Positions 22,389-33,619 of a DNA stretch of 64,000 bases are shown in pieces. The translations under genes were made by a program, and so were the position numbers. Where the stretch lies: the NCBI GenBank assembly GCA_035610365.1, contig CM069435.1, forward strand, positions 82,431,389 to 82,495,388. The letters are read 5' to 3'. The notes under the pieces were generated by a model, which saw only the letters and a list, made by a program, of their open reading frames with translations, was not told the DNA's origin and made no database searches. This stretch comes from Aquatica leii. Taxonomy: Eukaryota; Arthropoda; Insecta; Coleoptera; Lampyridae. Each line of letters starts with the position of its first letter. Position 1 is the first letter of the stretch.

Positions 22389-22923
22389 TTTGCACAAAAT
22401 TGACACACAAAACAACACTAAATATTATACTTAACAAAATGAACTTTAAGTAACTCTTTTATATACTCTACTTAGTAATGGCAGACCCTTGGGCAGAAAG
22501 GAACATTACCGAGGGTATGAAATACCCTCCAGGAAAACGAGATTTTGGATTTCTGGAAACACTGCTTTAAGCGTAATTTTGATAGTTTCTGTATCTTTCT
22601 TCTCAAATTTTAATTCAATCTTTGATTTTGGTTTCAATACGCTAAGTACTATTAACAAAAGTAGAAAAACATTTGGTAAATTTTTGTTTAGTAGGTAATG
22701 ATACTCGTTTTATAATCAACAATCCTAGGGTTTTCAAAATACTTGAGATTTCATGAACAAAACCCAAATGGTTGCAAAATTTATTACGTTTGTCAAATGT
22801 AATGTTTTTCACACTATATAAATTTATTAACATTGTCAAAAAAGGCAAAATAATAAGTAAAAGTAAAGGAAAAATGTATATAATAATATAAATGTAAAAA
22901 GAGTTTAAAAACTATAAATTACA

Positions 22924-23094
22924 CAGACCAGTGTATGAAAATAGGCCCTGATACCATTCTTGACGATTCATATGTAAAATGACCTCCTGAATCCAAAAAT
23001 GAGCTCCGTTTTTACTCATCACCCACCTATTTTGGGGGGACCCCATTTTTATTTTATTAGCATTTTTTTTAGAATTTTAACTTATAGCCGTTAA
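22924..23094 (-). mobile_element. Solo end of the 6200-8740 transposon family
   Basis: From 22934 this segment matches, base for base over long stretches, the outer 170 bp of the right end of the 6200-8740 transposon (reverse-complemented), through the GGCCCTGATACCATTC and CATCACCCACC blocks to TATAGCCGTTAA. The outermost 10 bp are in reverse orientation, CAGACCAGTG instead of CACTGGTCTG. No partner end is visible nearby. It replaces the right end of the Tc1-like element. Confidence 0.65.
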
Positions 23095-24502
23095 GGCTGT
23101 GGGGTACAATCCATTAAAATTTAAAAAGAAACAACAAACGAAAAAAGAGGACAAACGCTTTAGAAACTCCAGGCTGCTAGAGGTTTACCCAGTCTTGACA
23201 ATAACCCTTTCAATGTATTGTTTAGTAGGGGTACCTACTTGCTAGTCCTAGGGATTCCATATTTTTAAAAATCAAATTAAAAGATTCTTATTGATGTACA
23301 ATATGTATTTTTAAACATTTTTTATCATGTAGGTAATAAAAATTACTAATATTAAAAATTATATCATTCTAACGTTTGGTCTTATTATGGCATTATTATT
23401 TATTATTTTATCGAAAATATAAATAATTTTTATTACACAAATTGGCATTCATTGGAAAATACCTACATTTCAAGTTATTATAAGATACAAAGAATTAGTA
23501 AAATAAATAATATGAAGATAATGAACCCTCTCATCTACCTGTATACATATATACCTGTACATTCAAAGTTTTTGTTTAGTTTGCTATTACTGTCGTACCT
23601 ATTCGTGAAAATAAATACCTACTTGACAATGACGTTTAATTTAACGAATGGAAATTTAAAAATAATTGTTTTGCGTAAATTTGCGGAAGTTTGAAGAAAA
23701 AATAGCATATTTTATTTGGAGAAGATATGTACTTTTCCCGAGACTTTTCCGCCACATAAAATAATATATGCACTATTATTAGTTATAGAAAAAGGTATAT
23801 TTTTTATTCATTTTTGCTATCTTTTTATTAAAACACTGACATTATTCGCATTCATATTTACATCTACATATAAAATAAGCAAAACGCAAGCAAACACGTA
23901 AAATGCAAACGTACGAAAACAACGTAGGCATAAGCAGATACGGTAACCGAAGTCCGCGACAACTTATATTATCTATGGTCCGCGAACTGCGAGCGGCCTA
24001 AGAAATGCTTTTTTTTATTAATATGCATATGTCAAAAAAAGAAAAAAATTACAATTAATATTCTGAATGTAAAAAGGAGGCAATCTGGGACGAAATTCAT
24101 ACAGTACTCAAATCAAAAAACTGTTAGCATAACAGGCTTAGTCCTAGACGTGGAGTTCTTTTTCGTAGTAGCTAGTAATAATTGCTATTTTAGTTATACT
24201 ACCCTTGAGATTTTTGAGAAGTGCAGGCTTGCAACCGTCGACTTAAAATTGCTAATACTAGCATCAAATAGAAATAATTTTTAAAGATACTCGTTCAAAT
24301 CAAGTCAACGTAAACAGTAATAATCAATTTTGAAATAAGCTGAAAGCTGTATAACTACTCGACTGAAAATAATTTATTAGTTAGTTATCTTTAATACAGT
24401 AAAAGTAGCTGAAAGCCCAATATAACCCTAATTTGTTGCTTAAAATTTCGGTGCTATGTTTATATTAAATTGTTTGTTTTCAGCAGGATTTCTTCTACTC
24501 TA
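23095..24502. other. AT-rich sequence, nothing recognised
   Basis: Short open frames at 23452-23694 and 23716-23901 have no recognisable motifs. A small GC-richer patch at 23920-24010 stands out in composition only. Confidence 0.35.
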
Positions 24503-24745
24503 TTAAAACAGTTCTACACATCTCGAAAAAAAATTAGTGTTTGGTGACCCTAACTTTTTTGTGTTTTTATCACATAGTCGTTCAAATGCGTCAACTACAC
24601 TGCATGTAGGGACAAATGCTATCGCAAATAACAACCGTAAGTTTAAAGCAAAAACTGCATCTGTTTTATACTTCCGTTTAATGCCCGTGGATTCAATTCT
24701 GCAAAATATGCGTTCCAAAAACTGAAAAAAAACATCTACTAATAG
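24503..24745 (-). mobile_element. MULE-type transposase C-terminal fragment
   Basis: The minus-strand frame reads ERIFCRIESTGIKRKYKTDA, then FALNLRLLFAIAFVPT and VVDAFERLCD. This fits the segment after the MULE domain in insect Mutator-like transposases (pattern ALAFVPxxxVxxAFExL). Only about 70 residues remain, with no DDE residues or ends, so it is an orphan fragment. Confidence 0.5.
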
Positions 24746-25209
24746 TTCTTTTAACTTTTGTAGCTAGCGAAGGTTGGTGCCTATACTTTTAGCTAGTAGC
24801 AATGTATGAACCAGAGGAATAGCAATGTTATGTCGTAGTCTATTTGCAGTGTAATAAAGTTAAAAACTATGTGATACCGTTATAAAACTACCGTTAAAAA
24901 GCAAAAACTCATCACCCCTTTTTGTTTTTTGTAACTATCCATGAACACAATATCACTGCGTTTGCGAATGGTAAAAAATACCGCTGTTTTTAAAAACTAT
25001 GTCACTTTTCATTTTTTTCTTTGAAAATAAAAAGCACATTTTTGACAAAATTACGATACCTTACTTTTGCGAGGAGCGCCTTGGAAAAATAACGTTATTT
25101 TATTTTCAATATAGCTGCTTGATTACGGCGTTGCCATTAACACATAAAATATCAGTAACGCAAAAAAAATTAAAATTGCAATAAAACATAATAAAATTTT
25201 TCTTTTCAG
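24746..25209. other. AT-rich spacer
   Basis: No coding similarity was seen. It ends at the 3' end of the minus-strand RTE element. Confidence 0.35.
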
Positions 25210-27960
25210 TTTTCTTTTGTCCACTCCTGGACGTAGGCCTCTTCTAACCTTTTCCACTCTTTCCTGTCTTGAGCTATTTGATACCATTTTTTTCCAGCTG
25301 TCTTTTTATTGTTGCCTGTCCAGCGTCTTTGTGGCCTTCCTCTGCTTCTCTATGTTTCATGCGGCGGCGACTCGGGTTGTCCATCTATCATTTTCCTGTC
25401 TTGCAACATGTCCCACCCAACGCCAGTTCAGCTCCGCCATTCGTACCATCACATCGGTTACCTTGGTTCTTCTTCTGATTTCCTCATTTCTTATGTGGTC
25501 TCTTAGAGAGATCCCGAGCATACTCTTTTGTGTCATTCTTATTTTGTTGGCATGTCGTTTCGTTAGTGACATTGTCTCTTTGCCATATGTGACTACTGGC
25601 AAAACACAAGAGTCGTATACTTTCCGTTTTAGATTTATCGGGATATCTTGGTTCTTTAAGGTGTAGTGCAGTTTGCGAAATGCGGCCCAAGTGAGTCCCA
25701 ATAGCATGGCCTAGGTTTATATATTCGTCCACGTTTTCTATTGTTTGGTTGTCAATTTGAGGGTTGATGTTATTTGGACTCATGGTTTTTGCTGATGTTC
25801 ATTTCTAATTCCACCTCTTTAGATGCGTGGTTTAGTTGTTGTAACATTTATTTCAGTTCGTCTAGGTTGTTTGAAGTGAGGACTATGTCGTCAGCAAAAC
25901 GTAGATGATTAAGATAAGTGCCATCAATTTTTACACCTTTTTCCTCCCATATTAACTTTTTGAAAACATCTTCTAGGACTAACGTAAATCGTTTTGGTGC
26001 AATAGGATACCATACCGTGTAATTTTATTTTATTAGTGGTTATGCCTTCTTCAATCTTGATATGCATTGTCCCATTTTGGTAAATGTCTTTTATAATTGC
26101 CGCATATCTAGATTCGATTCCGGCATTTTCTATTGATTTTAGAATGGACCATGATTCTATTGTATCAAAACCCTTATGGAAATCTACGAAGGCCAGGTGA
26201 ATGGGTATGTTGTATTCAGTCGTTTTTTCAATTAAGATGCGTATTGTTTTAAGGCGGTTGATAGTACTATATCCTTTTCTGAAGTCTGCTTATTCTATGA
26301 GCTGGTAAAAATCCAGTTATTTTTATAGTCGGTTTGTAAGGATTTTGGTGAAAAACTTATAAAGGTGAGATAATAGGTTGATGGAACGGTAGTTTCCTAT
26401 GTTTGATGCATCTCCTTTTTTAAATAGGATAACTTTTTCGTTATACCATTTTTCGGGTATTCTCTTTTTTTGCACACTTGTTTAGCAGTAGTCCGATTAT
26501 TCTTTCCATAACACCTCCTCTAGTCTCAGCATTTGTGTTAAAATTTTCATTTTTTTCAAAGTGGTCCTTATTTTGTTTATAGTTCTCCTTCGATCCTACG
26601 TTTGTTAGTATTGTAGTATTTTCCTGTAGTTTTAGTTCTCCGTCCGGTACGTTTGAAGAATACAAGTCCGCGTAAAAGTCCTCTATAATTTTGGCTATTT
26701 TGTCCGATGTTGTAACTATCGTTCCTGACTTGTTTCTGAGTTTTATTAATTAAAATAATTGTGGTTTGGATTAATTTAGTCTTGTAGGTTCTTACATCTT
26801 TACAGATCTCTTTTTTAATTATTCTGTTTACTGTTCTGTATTCATCGGTTTTTCTATCCGTCTTCCTTATCTGTTCCATCAGTTGTATCGTATTCAAACT
26901 GAGTTTTTGGTTCGTCGGTTTCTTTTCTCTTGGGCATATTTTTCTTACTGATGTTTGTATACAGGCTCTAATCTTTTCAGTGAGTAGGTCTACATTTTCA
27001 TCTATATAGGCCTTGGTAGGTTCTAGCCTTTTCGCTATTTCATTTTTGTATTTATCTTCCTTCGTTTCTAGATCTTCGTTCGTAGGGAAACGTGGTGTAT
27101 TTATTAGTTTATTTCTCTCTTTTTCGATGTTTATTTTAATACATGATCGGACTAACCTGTGATCGCTTCCCGTGTCAAATCTGTTTAGGACAGTTACGTC
27201 GGTGCATATTTTCCTGTTATTTGAGAGCAAATAATCAATTTAATTTTTCACAGCATAATTTGCGCTTCTTCCATTTTCGGTTTTTCGGTTTTTGAAAGAA
27301 CGTATCTAAACAGTATAAACCTTCGTTTCTTAGAAAGTTCAGAAGCATCTCCTCTCTGTTATTTCTTTGCCTTAGGCCGTAGTTTCCTATGTATTCTGTG
27401 TCATTTAGTGTTTTTCTTCCTACTTTAGCGTTGAAATCTCTAACCACTATGGTGAAATGTGTCTTTTCTCTTCGCTTTGCTGTAGCTATGTCTTCATATA
27501 CTTGTTTCACTTTTTCATCCTCGGAGGAGCTGGTTGGGGCATATACATTTATTATTTCCATGTTGTATCGGTTGTTTAGTCATATTATAATGTATATAAG
27601 TCGTTCAGATATCGAGTGGTATTTTATTACTGCGTTATTAACCTTTTTGTTGACCTTAAAGCCTACGCCTCCAATATGATGGTTTGCATCCGAGTTCTTC
27701 TGGTATAATATGTGACTCAATCTTAAGGTTGTGTTATTTTCTCCTGGCAGACGTGTCTCAGACAGTCGAATAGTATCCCATTGCAATAAAGAGACGCTTG
27801 GAGCTTGTTGGCGAGTAGTTGGTTTGCAGCCGCCCAACTTGGGAACAGACGCTGTTTGTGACCGTTCACTCTGAGACAAACGTCACGTTACCTGTTGGTC
27901 CGCGAGAAGTATTTGATTTTCTCCTACCTCCCATATCTGGGAGGCATTCCCTTATCCGCC
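25210..27960 (-). mobile_element. RTE-like non-LTR retrotransposon, endonuclease plus reverse transcriptase, degraded
   Basis: Minus-strand frames in order: an endonuclease start with SLLQWDTIRLSETRLPGENN (27780-27720), then NVYAPTSSSEDEK and FTIVVRDFNAKVGR (27550-27410), and GSDHRLVRS (27170). A linker follows, then the reverse transcriptase between about 26500 and 25700 in broken frames: FKNGDASNIGN-like sequence near 26420, the FVDLQKAFDT region near 26190, and LADDIV/LTSNNLD near 25880. The tail has VTYGKETMSLTKRHANKIR and MAELNWRWVGHVARQENDRW (25600-25390). The single-ORF endonuclease-RT layout with the WVGHVAR tail is typical of RTE-like elements. Several stops and frameshifts inactivate it. 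Confidence 0.8.
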
Positions 27961-30612
27961 ACCTGAGGGTTACAGGTTCCCCCGAGAATAAATAATAATA
28001 AGTTCATTCAAAAATCAAATTTTCTAGGCACAACCAATTGTACGTCATTGCGCAATATTGAGACGCGTAACGACCATATAATATTAATCTTGACACCACG
28101 GTATCTCTTAAGATAAACGAGATCTTTATAATAACACTCGAAAAATAGGAATTTCCAATTTTGGTCAATTTTCTTTTGAGTCAATCGTGTTTCGGTAACC
28201 TTTTCTAGCGGTCAAATTTCCATTCGGCGATCTTTCCTTTTCGTTAAACTTATGTCGGTAAACTTTCATAGATGTTGTCTTTTAATTTTTTTTACTTTTA
28301 AAAAAGTGTTGTTTATATTAAGTTGATTCAGTGTGCGAATTTGATTAGGTGTTCTCTTTTTTCCACTTTCGGTAATATCTGGTTTATTAAACTTTCGTGT
28401 ACGTGTTTTTTTTAATTGTTTCTAACAAAACCATAGAAGAGGTACAATTATAATCAATATCTTACTAGTTACTAACGATTAAAATTTCATTATTTATAGA
28501 TGTTTTAAAATGTTTATTCGGTAAAACTCATTTTTTTAATAATATTTTTTTAAATTTTTATTAAACTTTGTTTCATATTTTTTTGTTTGCAAATTATGTT
28601 GTAAACAAAACTTATTGTTTTGATAAGTTATAAAAGAACACAACATAAAAAATGATCTTATTTGGTTATACAACTGCGTAAAAGTATGTTATTTGTAATA
28701 ATGATAAATTATCTTTTTAATTACAGTAGTAATAATGTAAACAAACACTAATATATAATGCTAAAAAACGATTAACTGTAACAAAACGTTTTTACATTTA
28801 GGCTACTTTATTTAAAAATAAAATTAATGTTAACAGTGATGTTATTTATGCTGCAACGTATTACTTAAAGTATACGCTATTTTTTAAGATGTTATTATAC
28901 CATCGTGCTTTGTAAAAAATATTAAACATTCATTGTTTCAAAAATGAAAAATAGTCATAAAAAATGTAACATTAAAATAAAGTAAAAATTTTATGTAATT
29001 ACACGAAAATATTCTATAGCTACATAATAAATAAGTTTAGAGCTTTTTAAATTGATGCTGAAGCATTTATGTGAAGATATTTCAGAACTTTCTTAATATC
29101 AGTCACATTTAGTAAAATACGCAAGAAACGCTTTAACACATTTGCATTTTTGGTGTAGTAAAGTATTTTAACTAGAATTAAATTGAAGAAAAACCTAAAC
29201 CAACTTTTTAGATTAAAATACTTAATTATTACAATTTGGTAATTACTAAAGCACAAAACTCTACTCAAACCATTTTAAACGAAATTTACTTTTGGTTTTA
29301 GTAAACGAAACAAAGGTGTATACGCAACTCATAAAAATTAAAAGTTACGATTTTGTTTAACTTCACGACGCACAAAGAAATATTTTATCACATGATCTGT
29401 AGCAGTATTAAAAATAACTAGAATTTTTATTCTATGACTGTAATTTTTTTTAATTTGTGCTGCTTTCTATTATATTATTTTGTTTCTTGTTCCAGCACAC
29501 ATTTTTAAATTAAATGCAAAAATTTTTAAATTGTTTTTATTTTTATGTTTATTTTCTTACACATTTTTTAGTAACAACTATATTTTTTGTATATAAATTT
29601 AATTCTATAGAAGAATTTTTTATGTTATATAGTACACCGCTGAAAATAAATTAAAACCTGACATGACAGTTGTAATGTAAGTAATGCTAAGGCGTGTGCG
29701 CTAAAGATAAGAACGAAGTACTTGGAAAGTTTGAGGTTGTAACTGTTGTTTGAGTGTGTGCGATTGCTTTTGTGAAAGACCCGGTATTCGAAATGGTTTT
29801 GTTTGTTTCGTGTACTTTGAGATTGTTTGAGTACTTTCACGTTAATTTAAAAAAGTTAGTTTACGTTTTTAAATTCATCTTTGTCAATCAAGTTTGTAAG
29901 AAAAGTTTTGTATTTAAATAATTCAAAATTATTACGCTGCTTAAACATCTGTATTCTGTATTTACGTTGATTTGGCATTTTCTTTGTATGTATCTAACTT
30001 ATCTTTCCTTTGGAGATGCTATTGTAATTGAATATATTTTGGGAGTTTGTTTATTTTAAGTTGGTTTAAAAGCTCATTGTATTAATTTTTATAGTTTATT
30101 ACTTCCGATGGTTTCAACAAGTTAATCTTTATAAGTATAATTAAACCTTTTGATTTTGATATTGTTTTGTTAACATTGCATCTTGCCATGGGAAAGGCCG
30201 TTTTCGAACTCTACTTTTAGGTTTTAATTAAATCTGTTTGCATCTTCTTTCCACGTCTTTGTTTTACTGTTTTCTTTCACAAAGATTTTGGTCACAGTTT
30301 TTTTATGAAGGTGGGCGCCCACAGAGGTTATAAAGATAGATTTTTTGGTTTTGGAAAAAAGTATCTCACAAGGTTTCAATCAATAAAGTCAATAAGTTGT
30401 AGTTTAGTTAGAGGCGAATCAACAGTTAACATATGAAGGTATTTGCGGAAGTTATAAATTTTTAGTTCAGTTAGTGTGGGTTTGTTTCTTCTAGTTTGTA
30501 GAATGTACGGTTTTTGAAAATTTCAAGTTTTATTTTTACGTAATGAATCGTGATCATTTGAGACTAAAAAAAGATTAATAATTATTTAGAAAAATTACAA
30601 TTGCACACTGAT
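27961..30612. other. AT-rich intronic sequence, nothing recognised
   Basis: A long stretch of very AT-rich DNA without coding similarity. The frames at 29047-29268 and 29625-29840 on the minus strand show no family motif. Confidence 0.4.
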
Positions 30613-32758
30613 TTAAAAGTCATCATAATCTGTTCTTAAATCGGTGGCGCCGTTATCAAACGGAAGATTCTGCCAAAAGTTACTTCGATTTTCAGGTATT
30701 AACTCCATCAGATTTGTCAATATCTGTTTCCTTTTCTCCTTAACTCCCCTAAGCACAGAAATTATTGGCGGTTTTTCAAAGTGTCCTTTTAATAATTTAA
30801 TCTTTAAGAAATTCAATTCTAATGATGACTCTGAGGAAAAACTTGTTTTATAAAATAATACGAAGTTGCCTCGCTTAGCAACAACTTCAATAATGTCCTT
30901 CAAATACGGCCTAGGTTTTGAATAATTTATTTTGTAAGTTGATGAATTATCTGACGAAACAAAGAAATCTTCTTTCTTGATTTCTTTCACATCAACTTTC
31001 CCAAAATTGGAAGACTGGACACATGTAACAAAATCAGTGAAGTTATTCGTTGCAATTATTGCTCCACCTGATGGTGAAAACTATCAGCCGACATAAACGT
31101 ATGTTCAGGTTCAAAATATTTGAAGGTTATTTTTTGGGCTGATATTTCATGTGAATTAGTTATATACACCAAGTACGACAACATTGTCCAGTTTTTGTTT
31201 TGGCCTGCACAGTTATCAAGCTAAACGATTATATTTTCCTTATCACGCATGTGTATCAAAAAAGCATGGAATGTACCAATCAGGTTCTCTTTTTTCTTCC
31301 CAATATGCACTCATTCCAAAGGCACGCAAAGGGTTTAATTGTCTATTTCTTACCGACTGGTACAAAGCTTTTATTAAAAGCAATGATCCTTTGACAGAAC
31401 ACCACTGTCTTGAACATGTCAATTCGAGGCAACATAATTACCTTTTTCAAGTCCGCAGAAAAGCAGACTGTGCTTTGTGGAAAATTATTTTCCGCGTCAC
31501 TCTTGTACATTTCTCGGGTTTCCGTAGCTTTCTTAATATGCTGCCTCCACAAATGGCAGCTACTACAATCTTCCAACAAACAGTTTTTCGTATGATCAGG
31601 ATTGTTGAGTTTAAAACTTTTACAAGTTTCGCACTCTTCATGTCCTAATCTTGTAAAGGAAATATTAAGATCTTTCGATATATATTTTCTATATATCTCA
31701 TCAGCATTTGATATTTGGATGCAAATTTATAAAATTTGTATGACTGGTTTTAATGCTAACCTTTTATTCGGGGCATGTTCCATTCTCTCACACTGTAGGT
31801 GAAAACGATTCAACATGACTTCTAATTAAGTCCCTGTCTGTCGGAAGGTGCCGCGGTCTTCTTTGGCCAAAACGTTAGTAAAAATTCTGTCGTTTTTAGG
31901 ATTATATCCTAATGTAGCTAAAAAGAACGATTTACATACTTCGTGTTTTGCTCTTTGCTCGCTTTTTAAAAAATATTTGAATGTTCTGTTGCGAGCACTT
32001 TTTCCATTTCCCCGTCTTCTCTTAACATCATGAGTGGAAACATTGGAAGATATAAAAATTCTCCTCTCCTGCCAATTCATCAACCAATACTGGGAATTAA
32101 TTGAAACACGGTGTTCGTTGGAAAAATTCTCTTTGCATTCTCGTGGACATTTTTCACAGCCAGGCCGCATGTAATGCTTCTTCCGTTCCTTGTTTACCTT
32201 GTCGTCTTTTATTTCTTGCGTAGTTTGTTGACTTCCCTTTCTTTTTCTAATTTCTTCTTTCTTAGTAAACTCGGTTTTAGACATTTTAGTAGCATCTGTT
32301 GTACCTTCAGCACTTGTAAAAGCAACAGTATCACTTGTAGTTACATGAACCAGACCTGACACTTTGCCGTCGCCTGAGATATCTGATTCAGACAATTCAA
32401 AACTTTGCGTATTTTTCACATGAGTTACAACAAAATCCGGATCCTTCACAGAGTCGTCTGATTCAAATAGATCATTTGTAAACGTGGATACCGAAGCAAC
32501 TGCGGTTATATCATTGTTCTCGTCATTTAATGGCACTAAACTTATATATTTTTCAGATTCTCTAACAGTGGATTGGTTTACTGTCTCTAAGTTTGTATAT
32601 TTTGGGACAGTTTCTGTCTCCGTCTCGTAAACTTTAACTGACACTAAACTTATATATTTATCAGTGTCTATCACTTCAAATTCTCTAACAGTGGATTGGT
32701 TGGTAGCTTCAATGTTCTTCTGCAGCATTTCTAAAATTTTCTTGTCACGAGAGGCCAT
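30613..32758 (-). pseudogene. DDE-type transposase-like gene of a widespread insect family, decayed
   Basis: The N-terminal open frame (32758-31826, 310 aa) has a Ser/Thr/Glu-rich low-complexity first half. A Cys-rich block follows (CEKCPRECKENF), then YWLMNWQERRIFI, RRGNGKSARNRTFKYF and VCKSFFLATLGYN. After a frame break near 31825 it continues with ISFTRLGHEECETC and CHLWRQHIKKA (31670-31540) and CFSADLKKVIMLPRIDMFKT (31460-31400). A further break leads to YFEPEHTFMSADSFHHQVE (about 31110-31055) and the C-terminal frame 30990-30613 ending FWQNLPFDN. I recognise this set of motifs from a repeated insect protein family. The D of SADL and acidic residues around SADSFHH look like parts of a DDE catalytic core. 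The segment with the middle Asp is degraded or lost near 31200. Confidence 0.65.
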
Positions 32759-33619
32759 TTTCTTATATTTTGATCGAAATCTTAAATTTGAAGGAACAAA
32801 ATAGCATTAATTTATTATAATATATTGAAACAGTTTTATAACATACTATTGGAATAAGCCAAACTTAAATAAAAATATGCTATTTTAAAATAGAGTTTAC
32901 AATGAATCTTGTTAGCCATATATACCTATTTATGCACCAAAATTAAAAATCTGTACAACGTAAAACTTTGAGGTTATAAATTATATATTTTTTTATGCTT
33001 TTATATGTATAATTATATATATGAGTATTATAATAATATAATAAATAATCGACAAAAACTATACTTACGAGAGGAACGAATCAACTAACACAACACGACA
33101 GTCACTGATAATGAAATTTGTGCGAATGAGGCAAATTGTTAAGTAAAGAATAAATAAGACTGTTTGCCTATACTTGTCAGCGTCGGCTTTACTGATTTAT
33201 ACTAGGGTAAAAGGCAGTGACTCCAACATTAATGGGATAAACTGCTTTTTAGGCTTGTAACTGTACTTACTGCGTTTTACCTTATGAATTGGTTAAATCA
33301 GGTGGACATACTGCAAAGTGAATACTATATTTTTGGTTAATGTAGTGTACTTACTTCTTTCTAGCGTTGTAAGATGGTAGATATTCGCCTATAAACCTAC
33401 ACAGTAAATAAACTCAAATGAGTAAAAAATGGAGATACTGCTTTTTAAATTAGGACGGCAGTACAGGCTTTATTGCATATTATACTAAGCTGATGTTACT
33501 CTGTATAACCCATACACCTTAACATTTCCGTAGTTATACAATCAAACCTAGCAGATTTCTCTTTTTAAGGACTATAAATACTATATTCACTTCTAATTTA
33601 TACTGTTCTCATTTGTCAT
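32759..33619. other. 5' flank of the DDE-like gene and junction with the next retroelement
   Basis: AT-rich, with no coding similarity. The stretch 33200-33470 contains several variants of an ACTGCTTTTTA / TAAAAGGCAGT block in both orientations, which may be terminal repeats of the 30613-32758 transposon, but I could not find a matching left end. Confidence 0.3.

Larger units (their letters stand above)
18103..22920 (-). mobile_element. Tc1/mariner-like DNA transposon, right end lost, carrying a nested Tigger element
   Basis: The left tip is CACTGCCTCAAAAAAGTAAT, preceded by TA, and is identical to the tips of the complete short derivative at 61370-62261. Subterminal blocks shared with that derivative are found at 18420-18620 and again at 22600-22920, on either side of the transposase gene. 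The Tigger element (18624-20754) is a later insertion between them. The homology stops at 22920, about 400 bp before the expected right tip, where another transposon family's sequence begins. Without the Tigger insert the visible part is about 2.7 kb. Confidence 0.75.

Noticed and set aside
23920-24010. GC-richer patch as promoter, CpG island or tRNA
   Set aside because: No tRNA box sequences or fold, and too short to support a promoter.
25217-25666. 149-residue plus-strand open frame with membrane-like stretches
   Set aside because: Antisense of the RTE reverse transcriptase tail, whose minus-strand motifs are clear.
31184-31648. 154-residue plus-strand open frame
   Set aside because: Antisense of the DDE-like gene, where ETCKSF and SADLKKVIMLP are on the minus strand.
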